Shown here piece after piece: positions 41,865-51,501 of a stretch of 64,000 bases of DNA. How positions within the stretch are numbered: the first letter of the stretch is position 1; every line of letters starts with the position of its first letter. The position numbers and the translations under genes are program-made. Source of the DNA: Myxococcales bacterium 68-20. GTDB taxonomy: Bacteria > Myxococcota_A > Polyangia > Polyangiales > Polyangiaceae. The notes under the pieces are model-generated. The model made no database searches and had not been told where the DNA came from. It saw only the letters and a list, made by a program, of their open reading frames with translations. Location of the stretch: assembly GCA_001899635.1 (NCBI GenBank), contig MKVQ01000017.1:1-64000 (forward strand), given 5' to 3'.

Positions 41865-42737
41865 ATGAGCAACTACAACCCGTACGCGTACACCTCACCG
41901 CAGTCCCCTCCGCAGCCCGCCCGGCCCGCAGCTGGCGCGCCGCAGCCCTGGCAGATCGGCGAGGTGATCGGCCACGCCTGGAACATGTTCAAGCCGTCCT
42001 GGCCGACGCTCGTGCTCACGCAGCTCTTGAGCGGTCTGCTCAGCGGCATTCCGAACTACGTCCCGGGCATCCTCGTCGCGACACGGGCCGTCGAAATGCA
42101 CTCGACGGAGTACTGGACGATCTACAGCGTCTGCGTCTTCATCGGGCTCGTCGTCGCCGCGTTCTTCACGGGTGGAATGGTCAAGGTGTGGTGCTCGGCG
42201 GCGCGCGGGCAGACGCCCCAGTTCGGTGACATGTTCGCGGGCGGGAGCCGCTTCCTCCCGCTGCTGGCCGTGCTCTTTCTGACGCTCCTCGCCGTGCTCC
42301 TCGGGTACGTCCTCTTGATCGTCCCCGGGATCATCATCGGCCTCGGCGTGGCCTTCGCTCAGTTCTACGTCGTGGACCAGAACATGGGCCCGATCGACGC
42401 GATGAAAGCGAGCTGGAAAGCGACGAAGGGTCACAAGGGAAACATCTTCCTCTTCGGCCTCGTCTCCATGCTGATCGCGTTCGCCGGATACGCCGCCTGC
42501 TGCGTCGGCGGGTTGGTCTCAGTCCCGCTCGTCATGGTCGCCTTCGCGACGGTCTACACGCGCCTCAGCGGGACGGCGGCGCGCTTCGACGACGCACCCC
42601 CGCCGCCGCAAGGCGGATACGGATACTACGGGTCCCCGGGTGGATTCGGTGGACCGCCCGGCTACGGACCGCCCCCGGGTGGATTCGGTGGATACGGCGG
42701 ACCGCCCCCGGGTGGATTCGGCGGCCCGCCGCGCTGA
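41865..42737 (+). CDS. Multi-pass membrane protein with Gly/Pro-rich tail
   Basis: A 290-residue protein: Pro/Gln-rich first 30 residues, about five to six hydrophobic segments between residues 45 and 235 (for example FLPLLAVLFLTLLAVLLGYV and LIVPGIIIGLGVAFAQFYVV), then a C-terminal tail of GGFGGPPGY/PPPGG repeats of about 45 residues. The core resembles DUF975/GDPD-type integral membrane domains, including the DQNMGPIDAMKASWKATKG segment between helices. Function unknown. The tail's repeats are nearly identical at DNA level and may vary in number. It lies 64 bp before the kinase of cassette B. Confidence 0.7.
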   Translation: MSNYNPYAYTSPQSPPQPARPAAGAPQPWQIGEVIGHAWNMFKPSWPTLVLTQLLSGLLSGIPNYVPGILVATRAVEMHSTEYWTIYSVCVFIGLVVAAFFTGGMVKVWCSAARGQTPQFGDMFAGGSRFLPLLAVLFLTLLAVLLGYVLLIVPGIIIGLGVAFAQFYVVDQNMGPIDAMKASWKATKGHKGNIFLFGLVSMLIAFAGYAACCVGGLVSVPLVMVAFATVYTRLSGTAARFDDAPPPPQGGYGYYGSPGGFGGPPGYGPPPGGFGGYGGPPPGGFGGPPR

Positions 42738-42801
42738 GCACGATGACAGGGGCGCGTGTCTTCCACCCCCTCGACGTCGCGTAGTATCATCCCTCGCGCC
42801 A

Positions 42802-44259
42802 GTGTGGGATGACTCCTCTACGCGTAAGAAGACGCCTTCCGGGGACGCGGGTGAGCAACTCCTCCGTGTGGGGGAGCTCATCGCCGGCAAGTACCGCGTC
42901 GAGCGCGTGCTCGGTGTGGGCGGGATGGGGGTCGTCGTGGCGGTCACCCACCTGCAGCTCGGTGAGCTCTACGCGCTGAAGTTCCTGCGCGGGGCAGCTG
43001 CCTCCGACACGGGGAACGTCGAGCGCTTCCTCCGTGAGGCGCGCGCGGCGGTGCGCATCAAGAGCGAGCACATCGTGCGCGTGAGCGATGTCGGTCAGCT
43101 CCCGAACGGATCACCGTTCATCGCCATGGAGTACCTGAACGGTCGCGACCTCGCGCAGGTGCTCCAGGACAACGGCCCTCTCCCGGCCCACGATGCGGTG
43201 AGCTACGTCGTCCAGGCCTGCGCCGGGATCGACGAGGCCCACGCGAACGGCATCGTTCACCGCGACCTCAAGCCGTCGAACCTGTTCCTCACGACGAGGT
43301 CGGACGGCTCACCGCTCATCAAGGTGCTCGACTTCGGCATCTCCAAGGTGTCGCTCGACGGAGGCTCTTCGTCGCTCACGGAGACGCACGAGGTGTTCGG
43401 CTCTCCGGCGTACATGCCTCCCGAACAGATCCGGAGCGCGAAGCGAGCCGACGTGCGATCCGACGTCTGGGCGCTCGGCATCATCTTGCACGAGCTCTTG
43501 ACCGGCGCCTTGCCGTTCGAAGGCGAGACGGCAGCCGCGCTCCTCGCTGCCATCTCGGTCGATCAACCTCGGAGCGCACGCGCAAGCCGGCCCGATCTGA
43601 GCGAAGGGCTCGACGCGATCATCCGTCGGTGCCTGGAGAAGTCGCCCGAGGCGCGCTTCGCGTCGGTCGCGGAGCTCGCTGCCGCCCTCACCCCCTTCGC
43701 GAACGCGGATAGCGCGACGCTCGCAGCGCGGATCGTCCGCCGAGCATCGATGATGCCGCCGGCGAACACGGCCCCGGCCGCCGTTGCTTCGCCGTCATCG
43801 CCGGCGGCGTTCGCAACGACCGAGAGGCGGCTCTCGACCCAACCCGCGGGCCGAGTCCGGATGCTCGGAGGCGTGGCCGCACTCGCGGTGACCGTCGTCG
43901 GACTGCTGGGCGGCTCGGCGATCTACATGCGGCGCGGGACGGAGCGGCAAGCCAACGAGCTGCAGCTCCCCGACTCGACGTCGCCTGCCTCGCCCGCGCT
44001 CTCGACGGAGGCGCCGTCGGCCGTCACGACCGCCGCCTCGACTCCGCCTGGCCCCTCGACGGAGGTGCCGCCGGCCCTCGCCTCCGCGACCGCCGCTCTC
44101 GCGCCGACGACGCCGCCCGCACTCTCGGCGTCTGCGGTTTCGGCCCGTCCTTCTGCTGCGCGCCCGCAGCGCCCGACTGCTCCCAGACCCTCGGCGCAAC
44201 CCACTGCGCCCACCTCGACGAAAAGTGAGCCCAATGGTCCGACAGACACGAGCCATTAG
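42802..44259 (+). CDS. Membrane-anchored Hanks-type Ser/Thr protein kinase (cassette B)
   Basis: A 485-residue kinase, paralogue of that at 5965. ATP loop LGVGGMG (38-44 by the chosen start), Lys60 (ALKFL), HRDLKPSN at 153-160, DFG at 177-179, PPE in place of APE at 206-208. The transmembrane segment is at about 355-377, followed by a Ser/Thr/Pro/Ala-rich tail. The GTG at 42802 is chosen because it gives the same N-terminal length as cassette A, with HRD at residue 153 in both; no ATG exists in the region and the frame extends upstream into the previous gene. The next gene overlaps its end by 26 nt. Confidence 0.88.
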   Translation: MWDDSSTRKKTPSGDAGEQLLRVGELIAGKYRVERVLGVGGMGVVVAVTHLQLGELYALKFLRGAAASDTGNVERFLREARAAVRIKSEHIVRVSDVGQLPNGSPFIAMEYLNGRDLAQVLQDNGPLPAHDAVSYVVQACAGIDEAHANGIVHRDLKPSNLFLTTRSDGSPLIKVLDFGISKVSLDGGSSSLTETHEVFGSPAYMPPEQIRSAKRADVRSDVWALGIILHELLTGALPFEGETAAALLAAISVDQPRSARASRPDLSEGLDAIIRRCLEKSPEARFASVAELAAALTPFANADSATLAARIVRRASMMPPANTAPAAVASPSSPAAFATTERRLSTQPAGRVRMLGGVAALAVTVVGLLGGSAIYMRRGTERQANELQLPDSTSPASPALSTEAPSAVTTAASTPPGPSTEVPPALASATAALAPTTPPALSASAVSARPSAARPQRPTAPRPSAQPTAPTSTKSEPNGPTDTSH

Positions 44260-45259
44260 GCTCTACGCTTCGGCGGTCGTGTGCGTGGCGGCGATGCTCG
44301 GCGCAGTGCCCGCGCAGGCAGACGACGTGGCCATGGCGGAGAAGTTGTTCCTCGAAGGCAAGCGACTGATGGACGAGGAGAAGAACTACGAGCGCGCCTG
44401 CGAGAAGTTCGAAGCCGCCTACGAGCTCGATACGACGGCAACAGGAACGCTCCTCAACCTCGCGCTCTGCCACGAGCAGATCAAACGAACGGCGACCGCG
44501 TGGGCCGAGTTCAGGCAGGTGGTCGCCCGGTCCATCGGACGACGCGAGGACCGTGTCGCGCTGGCGCGGGAGCACGAAGCGAAGCTCACGCCCGTCCTGT
44601 CGTTCATCATCGTCGACGTCGCCGAAAGCGCCCGGGCCTCCGGGTTGCGCATCGAGATGGACAAGCGCCGACCGATCGCCGAGGCGAGCTGGGGCGTCGA
44701 GCTGCCGGTCGATCCCGGAAAGCACGTCTTCGAGGTCTCGGCCCCCGGCAAGGTGAGCCGCACCCTCGAGATCGTCGTCGGCGACAACGCCGACAAGCAG
44801 ACGATCGCGATCCCCGTCCTAATCGACGCACCCGCCTCGCCTGTCATTCCCCCCAGCACCGGCGAGCCCGGCGTCGTGACCACGGACTCGGGCCGAACGC
44901 GACGCACGGTCGGCTACGTCCTCGGCGGGCTCGGGATCGCCGCGCTCGGGACGGGCGCCGTCTTCGGCGTGCTCGCGATGAACAAGAACGGCGACGCAGA
45001 GGACGCGGCGGCCCGATGCCCGGGCAACCTGTGCCCGAACGAGGCGGCACGATCGAAGGCCGTGAGCGCGATCGACGACGCGAACGCCAACGCCAACATC
45101 GCGAACGTCGCCGTCGGCGCAGGCATCGGCTTGCTCGCAGCCGGCGTCGTCCTCGTGCTCACGGCGAAGCCGACGACGAGCACCGCGAGCGCTCCACCGA
45201 CTCTGCGTATCGTCCCTCAGCCGAGCGGCGGGACGATCTCGTTCGCGAGGGCATGGTGA
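44234..45259 (+). CDS. TPR-like secreted/membrane protein of kinase cassette B
   Basis: A 341-residue protein with signal peptide (ending VPAQA), a TPR-like part (AEKLFLEGKRLMDEEKNYER, then GTLLNLALCHEQIKRTATAW), a PEGA-like beta segment (DPGKHVFEVSAPG), a Pro/Thr linker and two membrane segments (VGYVLGGLGIAALGTGAVFG; VAVGAGIGLLAAGVVLVLTA). Domain order and key motifs equal those of 4886-5968. ATG at 44234; a GTG at 44225 would add three residues. It overlaps the kinase gene and shares TGATG with the lipoprotein gene, so all three are coupled. Confidence 0.78.
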   Translation: MVRQTRAIRLYASAVVCVAAMLGAVPAQADDVAMAEKLFLEGKRLMDEEKNYERACEKFEAAYELDTTATGTLLNLALCHEQIKRTATAWAEFRQVVARSIGRREDRVALAREHEAKLTPVLSFIIVDVAESARASGLRIEMDKRRPIAEASWGVELPVDPGKHVFEVSAPGKVSRTLEIVVGDNADKQTIAIPVLIDAPASPVIPPSTGEPGVVTTDSGRTRRTVGYVLGGLGIAALGTGAVFGVLAMNKNGDAEDAAARCPGNLCPNEAARSKAVSAIDDANANANIANVAVGAGIGLLAAGVVLVLTAKPTTSTASAPPTLRIVPQPSGGTISFARAW

Positions 45260-46419
45260 TGCGTCTTCGCCCCGCCGCGCTCGCAACGGTCGCCCTCTCG
45301 GCGCTCGTGATGTCGTGTCAGCTCTTGCTCGGCATCCGCGACGCCGACTTCGACGTCGCGGACGGTGGAAGCGGTGGCAACGATGGCGGCGTCGAGGCCT
45401 CGAACGAAGCCGGAACGAGCTGCAGCGCCCCGCTGCCCCCCCGACCGCCGGTCGGCACTGGAGGCGGCGACGGAGGCACGTATATCGTCGCGATGAAGAC
45501 GATCGTCCTCGGTGGCGGTCCGAATGCGGGGTTCGATCTCGATCGCACGTGCACCTGCACCGCCGAGGATCCAGCACAGGCGCGGGCGAGCTGCGTTCAT
45601 CCCAAGACCAGCCGCGGCTGCGATCTCGACGGCGGTGTCGACAACGCGCTGCTCACGATCACCTCGGGATTCGCCAAAGCGAGCGTCGACAAGTTCAACG
45701 ACAACATCAACGACACGCTCGACTGCGGGAGGCAGACGGTCCTCCTCGTCCTGCAGGACTACAACGGCGGGCCTGACGACGACAAAGTCGTCGTCTTCGC
45801 AGATCCATCGTTCGGGATTCGTGCGCCCCACACCGGAGGCGAGGGCCCGGACGGCAATCGGTGCCTGCCGACCTACCCCGCGCGGTGGGACGGGACGGAT
45901 CGCTGGGGCTCGGCTCGCATCCGTGAGGACGGCTACGTGACGTTTCCCTCGTTCGAGGGTTACGTCCGCGACCATCAGCTCGTGGTCGACGGCCGGGATC
46001 AACCGAGCCCGGGCCCGATCGCCTTGACCGGCCTCGGCGCATCTCCGCTGCGAGTCCACCGTCCCGTCATCGTGGCAAAGCTCGAATCGAGGGACGGAGG
46101 CCTGGAGCTGAAGGATGGCGTGCTGGCCGGGCGGGTCCTGGCGACGGACGTGCTCACCTCGTTCGGAAAGAGCGTCCCGCCAGACGGCGGGGAACGTTAT
46201 TGCCAGGATGACGAGTTCAAGGTCGTCCAGACGCTGTTTTGCCAGGCCGCCGACATCATGAGCAATCCCGACCGCGACTTCGTCGGGGATCGATGCGATG
46301 CGCTGGCATTCGTCGTGGGCTTCACCGCAACGCCGGCAGCCGTCGCCCCCGGAGCCGCGCCGGTCGATCCCGAGATCGATGCGCCCCCGTGCACCGAGGC
46401 ATCGCTCGCCTGTCCGTAG
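45259..46419 (+). CDS. Secreted lipoprotein of kinase cassette B
   Basis: A 386-residue predicted lipoprotein (ALVMSC, Cys20) with an Asp/Gly-rich linker. It is paralogous to 3755-4885: CQLLLGI after the lipobox, a Cys-rich CTCTAED region, DGGVDNALLTITSGFA, LQDYNGGPDDDKVVVFADPS, a GYVRDHQLVVDGRDQ stretch and a Cys-containing C-terminus. No catalytic residues recognised. The ATG at 45259 shares one base with the stop before it; ATG at 45253 is also possible. Its stop lies in a 30-bp sequence repeated at 53559-53588. Last gene of the cassette, convergent with the giant lipoprotein gene. Confidence 0.8.
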   Translation: MRLRPAALATVALSALVMSCQLLLGIRDADFDVADGGSGGNDGGVEASNEAGTSCSAPLPPRPPVGTGGGDGGTYIVAMKTIVLGGGPNAGFDLDRTCTCTAEDPAQARASCVHPKTSRGCDLDGGVDNALLTITSGFAKASVDKFNDNINDTLDCGRQTVLLVLQDYNGGPDDDKVVVFADPSFGIRAPHTGGEGPDGNRCLPTYPARWDGTDRWGSARIREDGYVTFPSFEGYVRDHQLVVDGRDQPSPGPIALTGLGASPLRVHRPVIVAKLESRDGGLELKDGVLAGRVLATDVLTSFGKSVPPDGGERYCQDDEFKVVQTLFCQAADIMSNPDRDFVGDRCDALAFVVGFTATPAAVAPGAAPVDPEIDAPPCTEASLACP

Positions 46420-46440
46420 TGTCCTGACGTCCCGTCGGTC
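46411..46440. repeat. 30-bp direct repeat, left copy
   Basis: TGTCCGTAGTGTCCTGACGT plus ten more bases, differing at one position (T/A) from 53559-53588. The left copy contains the last two codons and stop of the cassette B lipoprotein. The two copies bracket the giant lipoprotein and metalloprotease genes. Confidence 0.85.
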
Positions 46441-46481
46441 CCCGCACTTGGAGCGTGCGCCTGCCTCACTCACTTCGACGC

Positions 46482-46513
46482 CGGAGCACGTCTCCACTTC
46501 GAGACGTGCTCCG
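46482..46513. terminator. Strong bidirectional hairpin terminator
   Basis: CGGAGCACGTCTC (46482-46494) and GAGACGTGCTCCG (46501-46513) pair perfectly over 13 bp with a 6-nt loop. It lies between the 3' ends of two convergent genes (46419 and 46525), so it can serve both. Confidence 0.75.
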
Positions 46514-46524
46514 CGTCGCGCCGC

Positions 46525-49500
46525 TCACTGCTCGAAGCAGTAGAACGCCAGCGAGGAGTTGCAGGGCGCAGTGCCGGTGAACGACCACGACCCGGTCGTC
46601 GACGACGAGATGCCCTGGCCGCCGTACTGGTTACCCACGAAGGCCGTCCAACCGTTGCACGCCACGCTGCCGGAGTACCTGCCGTCGGTGTACGTCGACG
46701 TCCACACGGACCCATCGTACGTCGAGCCGGTCTCGGTGACGTTGATCGGGGCCTCGAGCGTGCCGCTCGTGAGCGCCGTGAAGTTCGCCGCCACCTGAAC
46801 GCCGTCGACGCGCACGTACGGCACCGTCGACCGCTCGAAGCGCGCTGCCGGTTCAGAGGAGTGGGTGTCCGAGATCCACGTCAGGTACTTGCCACCGAGC
46901 GACGCGTTGCGCGCCGCCTCCTGGCAACGAGCATCGGCGCCGAAGACGCCGCTGACCGAACCATGCGAGGTCGCGCTGGTGACGAACGCGAGACGGCGCG
47001 TCGCCGTGCACGTCACAGTCACGTTCGACACGCTCGAGCTCGGCATCGTCCCCGACCCGTTCGTGACGGTACAGGAGCGTCGCGCGGGCTGGGTCACGAC
47101 CGTGACGGAGTACGTCTGCCCCGCGGTGACCGGCGCCGGGAACGCGAACGAGCCGTCCCCCGAGACAATGAGGTCAGCGCCGTTGCCGTTTCGGAGGACG
47201 ACGCGATCGGAGATGCCGGAGACCGAGCCGCCGAGCGTGTGCGAGTCGGGGCTGCAGTTGAGGCCGATGTTGGTGACCGCCGCCGTGGCGTTGCCGTTCG
47301 GGTTGACCACCGAGCACGCCTGACCGGCGGGCTGCGATTGGACGTACACCGAGTAGCTTCCCCCGTGCGTGACCGGCGTGCCGAACGTGAACGCGCCGTC
47401 CGCGTGGACCGTGACCAGGTCGTCACCGTTGCGCAGCACGACCGGGCCCGTGATGCCGGTCGCCGTCCCGCCGATCGGATAGGAGAGCGCCGAGCACGTC
47501 ACGACGATGTCGGAGACCGTCGTGGAGACCACGCCGGAGCCGTTCGACACCGTGCAGGACCTGCCTGCCGGGTACGAGAGCATCGTGATCTCGTAGCTCG
47601 AGCCCTGCGCGACCGGCTGCGCGAACTGGAAGGACCCGTTCGAGCTGATCGTCAGGCTAGTCGTCCCGTTGTTCTGGAGCACGAGGAGGCCGGCGTAACC
47701 GACCATCGTACCGCCGAGCGTGAACATGTTCGTCGAGCAGGAGACGTCGACGTTCGTGACGTTGCCGGCGCCGACCGTACCAGCGCCGCGCGACACGACG
47801 CAGGTCTGGTTCGCGGGCTGCGACTGCACCGCGACGGAGTACGGCAGGGAGAACGGGACCGACGAAGAGAACGTAAACGCTCCGTTCGCCGAGACCGTCA
47901 CCGGGTTGCCGCCGTTGTTGGTCAGGACCACGGTCCCGGTGAGGCCGCTCACGCTGCCTCCGACGGTGTACGGGTTATCGGTGCAGGTGACGCCGATGTT
48001 CGTGACGTTCCCGGCGCCGACCGTGCCGCTGCCGTTCGACACCGTACAGGTCTGCCCCGCCGGGTTCGTCCGAACCGTGACCGCGTACGCGGAGTTGAAC
48101 CTCACGGACGAGCCGAAGGTGAACGAGCCGTTCTGGTTCACCGTGAGGTCGGTGCCGTTGTTGGTGAGAACGACGCTCCCCTTGAGGCCGCTCGCGGTGC
48201 CGCCGAGCGTGTAGGAGTTCGAGGTGCACGAGATGGACACGTTGCCGATGTCCGCGGCGCCCATCAGACCCGTACCGTTGCTGACGGTACACGCCTGACC
48301 GGCCGGCTGCGTGAGCACCGAGACCGCGACGGTGCCGCGGTACGGCACCTTCGTCGGGAAGGTGAACGCTCCGTTTTGCGAGATCGTGATGTTGTTGCCG
48401 CCGTCATTTCGGAGCGTGACGCTGCCGATCAGGCCGCTCACGGTCCCGCCGAGGTTGTACGTCTGATTCGTGCAAGCGACCGCGACGTTCGTGACGTTCG
48501 CGTTCGGCACGGTCCCGGACGCGTTGGTGACCGCGCAGCTCTGCCCCGTGGGCTGCGAGCTGACCGTGACAGCGTAGGGCCTGCTCTGCGCGACGGTCTG
48601 CGAGAAGGTGAACGCTCCGTTCTGAGTGACGACGCGCGCGTCCCCGCCGTTGTTCTGGAGGGTGATGCTCCCGCCCGTCTCGAGCCCGGTGAGCGTGCCG
48701 CCAACGGTGTGAGCGCCGCCGCAGATGCCGCCCAAGCAGACGCCAGTCAGGCAGTCCGAGCCCACGCTGCACGCCTGTCCTGCCGCGCATCGAGCGCACG
48801 ACGACGTGCCGCCACAGTCGATGCCGGTCTCGCCGCCGTTCTTCACCTGATCGTCGCACCGGGCCGGTCGGCAAACCTTGTTGCCCCCTTCGGCGGCGCA
48901 GATCGAGCTCTCGCAGTCGGCGGCGACGTTGCAGCGCTTCGCAGCATCGCACTTCTTGCAAGAGCCGCCGCAGTCGACGTCGGTCTCGTTCTGGTTCACG
49001 ATGCGGTCGTCGCACGTCGGCGCCGGGATCGGCGCGCATCGACCGGCGGTGCACTGCAGGCCCGCGACGCAGTCGCTGTTCTGCGTGCACGCGAGGCCGA
49101 CCGAGCAGCGGTAGCAGCCCGTGTTGCCACCGCAGTCGCGATCGGTCTCACCGCCGGAGCGGATGCGGTCCTCGCACGAGGTCGCCACGCAGTGCGTCCC
49201 GTTCGAGAAGCCGGACGCGCAGTCGGAGGCGACGCTGCTTGCCGTGCCGGTGGGGCACTTGCCGCAGCTCCCGCCGCAGTCGGCGCCGGTCTCGTTGCCG
49301 TTCCGAAGGCCGTCGGTGCAGCTCGTCGCCACGCAGAGTCCGGCCTTGCTACAGAAGCCGGACGCGCAGTCCGTGCCCACGCGGCAGGTCTGGTTCAGCG
49401 CGCACTTGAGCGTGCACGAACCACCGCAGTCGACGCCGGTCTCGTCCTTGTCGCGCACGCCGTTGACGCATGAATCGACGCGGCACACGCCCGCGATGCA

Positions 49501-51453
49501 GGTGGCCTGTCCCGCACAGTCGACCGTCGACTTGCAGCGCTTGTCGACCGCGCACGAGTTGCATGCGCCGCCGCCGCAATCGGCGTCGGTCTCGTTTCCG
49601 TCCTTGCCGCCGTTCTGGCAGGTCGGAAGGCAGTAGCCGAGCCCGCCGTTCTCGAACTCCCACTTCTTCTCGAGCAGCGGGAACGACTTGTTGATGGGCT
49701 CGAGCGGGGGCGTGTCCCAGCCGAGGTCCTGAAGATCCTTGGAGAAGCTCGAACCGGGAGCCTGGAGACGGCCGCCGATCTGAAGGCCGACGTTGGCTGC
49801 GAGCTCGAGGGACACCTCACCGTCCGGGGTGCTCGAGGTGGCCTTACCCTCGCAGGACGACGCGTACTCGGCCTTGGCGACGAGGCTGCCGCGAATGCCG
49901 GCGTACATGCCGACGGTGTCGTAAGCGAAGACGTTGACTCGCGGGACGAGACCGCAGTGGGCGACGATCTCGCCGCCACCGAGGACCTGGACCTCCTTGA
50001 TGTTCGCTTCGGTGCCCTGCGGCGCGACCGGAACGGAGGTGTTGCCGTTCTCGTACTCCGCCCTGAACTTGAACGTGCGCGCGGTGGCCCAGCGGAGCTT
50101 GCCTTTGACCGACGCCTTCGCTTCGAAGCCGCAGACGAGGTTGACCTGCAGGGTGCTCGTGATGACGACGGGAACCGGCCCCGCCATGAAGGCCTTCGTC
50201 TTCGGGCTCGAGAGGAAGAGGACCTTCGTGAAGGTCCCCTCCGGCTTCATGTCCTTGTCGCCGGTAAGGTGCTCCTTGTTGGCAGCCCAGACCTCCTGCG
50301 CGTAGTTGACGTTCTTCTCGACGTTCTCGATGAACTCCTTGCTTCCCTTCACGAAGGAGTTCGGGCCGACCTGGACGGCCCTGACGCCGGCCTCGAGGTC
50401 GACGTCGAGCGCGACGTCGGTCTCGACGCGCGAGTCGATGTTCATCCACACCTTGAGCGGAGGCGCGTCCCGGTTGATCGGGTTCGGGATGCGCGCGCCG
50501 ACCTGGAACCCCGGGTTGAGCAGCGCCGAGGTCGTGACCGACGCCTGTCCCTTGACGAACAGCTCGATGCCGATGTCTTTCCGCTTGATCGTCTTCTTGA
50601 ACTCCATGTCCTTGAAGAGCGGGAGCGTCGACTTCGGCCACGACATGTCGGAGTCGAGGCCGACCGCGTCCTCGAACGACGCAGGCGTGATCGCGGTCGT
50701 GACGTCGAGCGCAGCCTCCTTCACGGCCGAGACGCCATTGGACACCGCGTTCCCGACCGCCTTCGCGGCGCCACTCACCGCGTTGACGAAGGACTTGCAG
50801 CAAAAGCCGCTGCCCGGCTGCGTCGGGTCACCCTCGCTGCTGGAGAACGACGGATCGTCCTTCAGCGAGTGAATGCCCTCGGGCCAGTACATCGGCTCGG
50901 TCTGGACGTAGAGGTGGTCCGCGAGCCACTTCTTGTCGAGCTTGGACACGTCGACGTCGACGCCGTCGTTGTCCGCTCGAACCTGGAACTCGCCCTCGGC
51001 GATGTCCTGAAGGCCGAGGCTGTCGGTCTTCACGATGATCCGGCCGTCCTTCTCGATCACCTCGACGACGCGGCGCGCGTAGCCGAACGGGTTCGAGCCG
51101 AGGCCACCTTCACCGGGGGCCGCCGCGACGATCTTGCCGGGCTGCCAGTGGCGGACGCTCTCGGCCTTGTCGGCCGGGAACTCGAGCGAGTCGTCGGTGA
51201 CGATCGCGTGGTCTTGCTCCTCTTTCGTCGCCGCCTCGACGCCCGGAACCGGCGTGAGGTTGACGTAGTCCGGCTCGAAGGAGGGCTCCCACTTGACCGC
51301 GGCGAGCGGGTTTTCGGGCGCCTTCTCCTCCGGGCTGCTCGAGCACGCGCTGAACCCGACAAGCGCGCCGCCCGCGACCAGCGTGAGCGCCAGGCTGCGC
51401 CGCAGGCGGTGCCCTGCCGCAGAATGTAATCCTCGCATCTTCATCCCACGCAT
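46525..51453 (-). CDS. Giant modular surface lipoprotein with Cys-rich repeats, seven beta repeats and DUF1554-like end
   Basis: A 1642-residue predicted lipoprotein (VGFSAC). In order: a unique N-terminal region of about 600 residues with beta-rich segments; a Cys-rich region with six repeats containing (D/G)xDCGG(S/G/N/T)xxC, roughly 605-900; seven tandem beta repeats of about 81 residues, each with (V/L/I)GG(T/S)xxG, a NGxFxF turn and one Cys pair (CxVxNxxG...VxC), roughly 905-1480; and a C-terminal DUF1554-like domain (GVFGADARCQEAARNASLGG and YCFEQ at the end). The plan suggests an adhesin or surface fibre. ATG at 51453 is chosen: AAGGAG lies 10 nt upstream; GTG 51462 is too close to it. 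No catalytic motif. Confidence 0.85.
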   Translation of the reverse strand: MRGMKMRGLHSAAGHRLRRSLALTLVAGGALVGFSACSSSPEEKAPENPLAAVKWEPSFEPDYVNLTPVPGVEAATKEEQDHAIVTDDSLEFPADKAESVRHWQPGKIVAAAPGEGGLGSNPFGYARRVVEVIEKDGRIIVKTDSLGLQDIAEGEFQVRADNDGVDVDVSKLDKKWLADHLYVQTEPMYWPEGIHSLKDDPSFSSSEGDPTQPGSGFCCKSFVNAVSGAAKAVGNAVSNGVSAVKEAALDVTTAITPASFEDAVGLDSDMSWPKSTLPLFKDMEFKKTIKRKDIGIELFVKGQASVTTSALLNPGFQVGARIPNPINRDAPPLKVWMNIDSRVETDVALDVDLEAGVRAVQVGPNSFVKGSKEFIENVEKNVNYAQEVWAANKEHLTGDKDMKPEGTFTKVLFLSSPKTKAFMAGPVPVVITSTLQVNLVCGFEAKASVKGKLRWATARTFKFRAEYENGNTSVPVAPQGTEANIKEVQVLGGGEIVAHCGLVPRVNVFAYDTVGMYAGIRGSLVAKAEYASSCEGKATSSTPDGEVSLELAANVGLQIGGRLQAPGSSFSKDLQDLGWDTPPLEPINKSFPLLEKKWEFENGGLGYCLPTCQNGGKDGNETDADCGGGACNSCAVDKRCKSTVDCAGQATCIAGVCRVDSCVNGVRDKDETGVDCGGSCTLKCALNQTCRVGTDCASGFCSKAGLCVATSCTDGLRNGNETGADCGGSCGKCPTGTASSVASDCASGFSNGTHCVATSCEDRIRSGGETDRDCGGNTGCYRCSVGLACTQNSDCVAGLQCTAGRCAPIPAPTCDDRIVNQNETDVDCGGSCKKCDAAKRCNVAADCESSICAAEGGNKVCRPARCDDQVKNGGETGIDCGGTSSCARCAAGQACSVGSDCLTGVCLGGICGGAHTVGGTLTGLETGGSITLQNNGGDARVVTQNGAFTFSQTVAQSRPYAVTVSSQPTGQSCAVTNASGTVPNANVTNVAVACTNQTYNLGGTVSGLIGSVTLRNDGGNNITISQNGAFTFPTKVPYRGTVAVSVLTQPAGQACTVSNGTGLMGAADIGNVSISCTSNSYTLGGTASGLKGSVVLTNNGTDLTVNQNGSFTFGSSVRFNSAYAVTVRTNPAGQTCTVSNGSGTVGAGNVTNIGVTCTDNPYTVGGSVSGLTGTVVLTNNGGNPVTVSANGAFTFSSSVPFSLPYSVAVQSQPANQTCVVSRGAGTVGAGNVTNVDVSCSTNMFTLGGTMVGYAGLLVLQNNGTTSLTISSNGSFQFAQPVAQGSSYEITMLSYPAGRSCTVSNGSGVVSTTVSDIVVTCSALSYPIGGTATGITGPVVLRNGDDLVTVHADGAFTFGTPVTHGGSYSVYVQSQPAGQACSVVNPNGNATAAVTNIGLNCSPDSHTLGGSVSGISDRVVLRNGNGADLIVSGDGSFAFPAPVTAGQTYSVTVVTQPARRSCTVTNGSGTMPSSSVSNVTVTCTATRRLAFVTSATSHGSVSGVFGADARCQEAARNASLGGKYLTWISDTHSSEPAARFERSTVPYVRVDGVQVAANFTALTSGTLEAPINVTETGSTYDGSVWTSTYTDGRYSGSVACNGWTAFVGNQYGGQGISSSTTGSWSFTGTAPCNSSLAFYCFEQ

Positions 51454-51487
51454 CCGACGCACGCTCCTTGTTCCCCTCGATCGACTC

Positions 51488-51501
51488 CGTCGAATTCGAC
51501 G
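51488..51501. promoter_or_regulatory. 14-bp perfect palindrome upstream of the giant lipoprotein gene
   Basis: CGTCGAATTCGACG lies 34 bp before the ATG at 51453, in the 202-bp gap after the metalloprotease gene. It could be a dimeric regulator site. ACGTGC/GCACGT at 51611-51628 in the same gap is a possible terminator hairpin for the metalloprotease gene. Confidence 0.35.
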
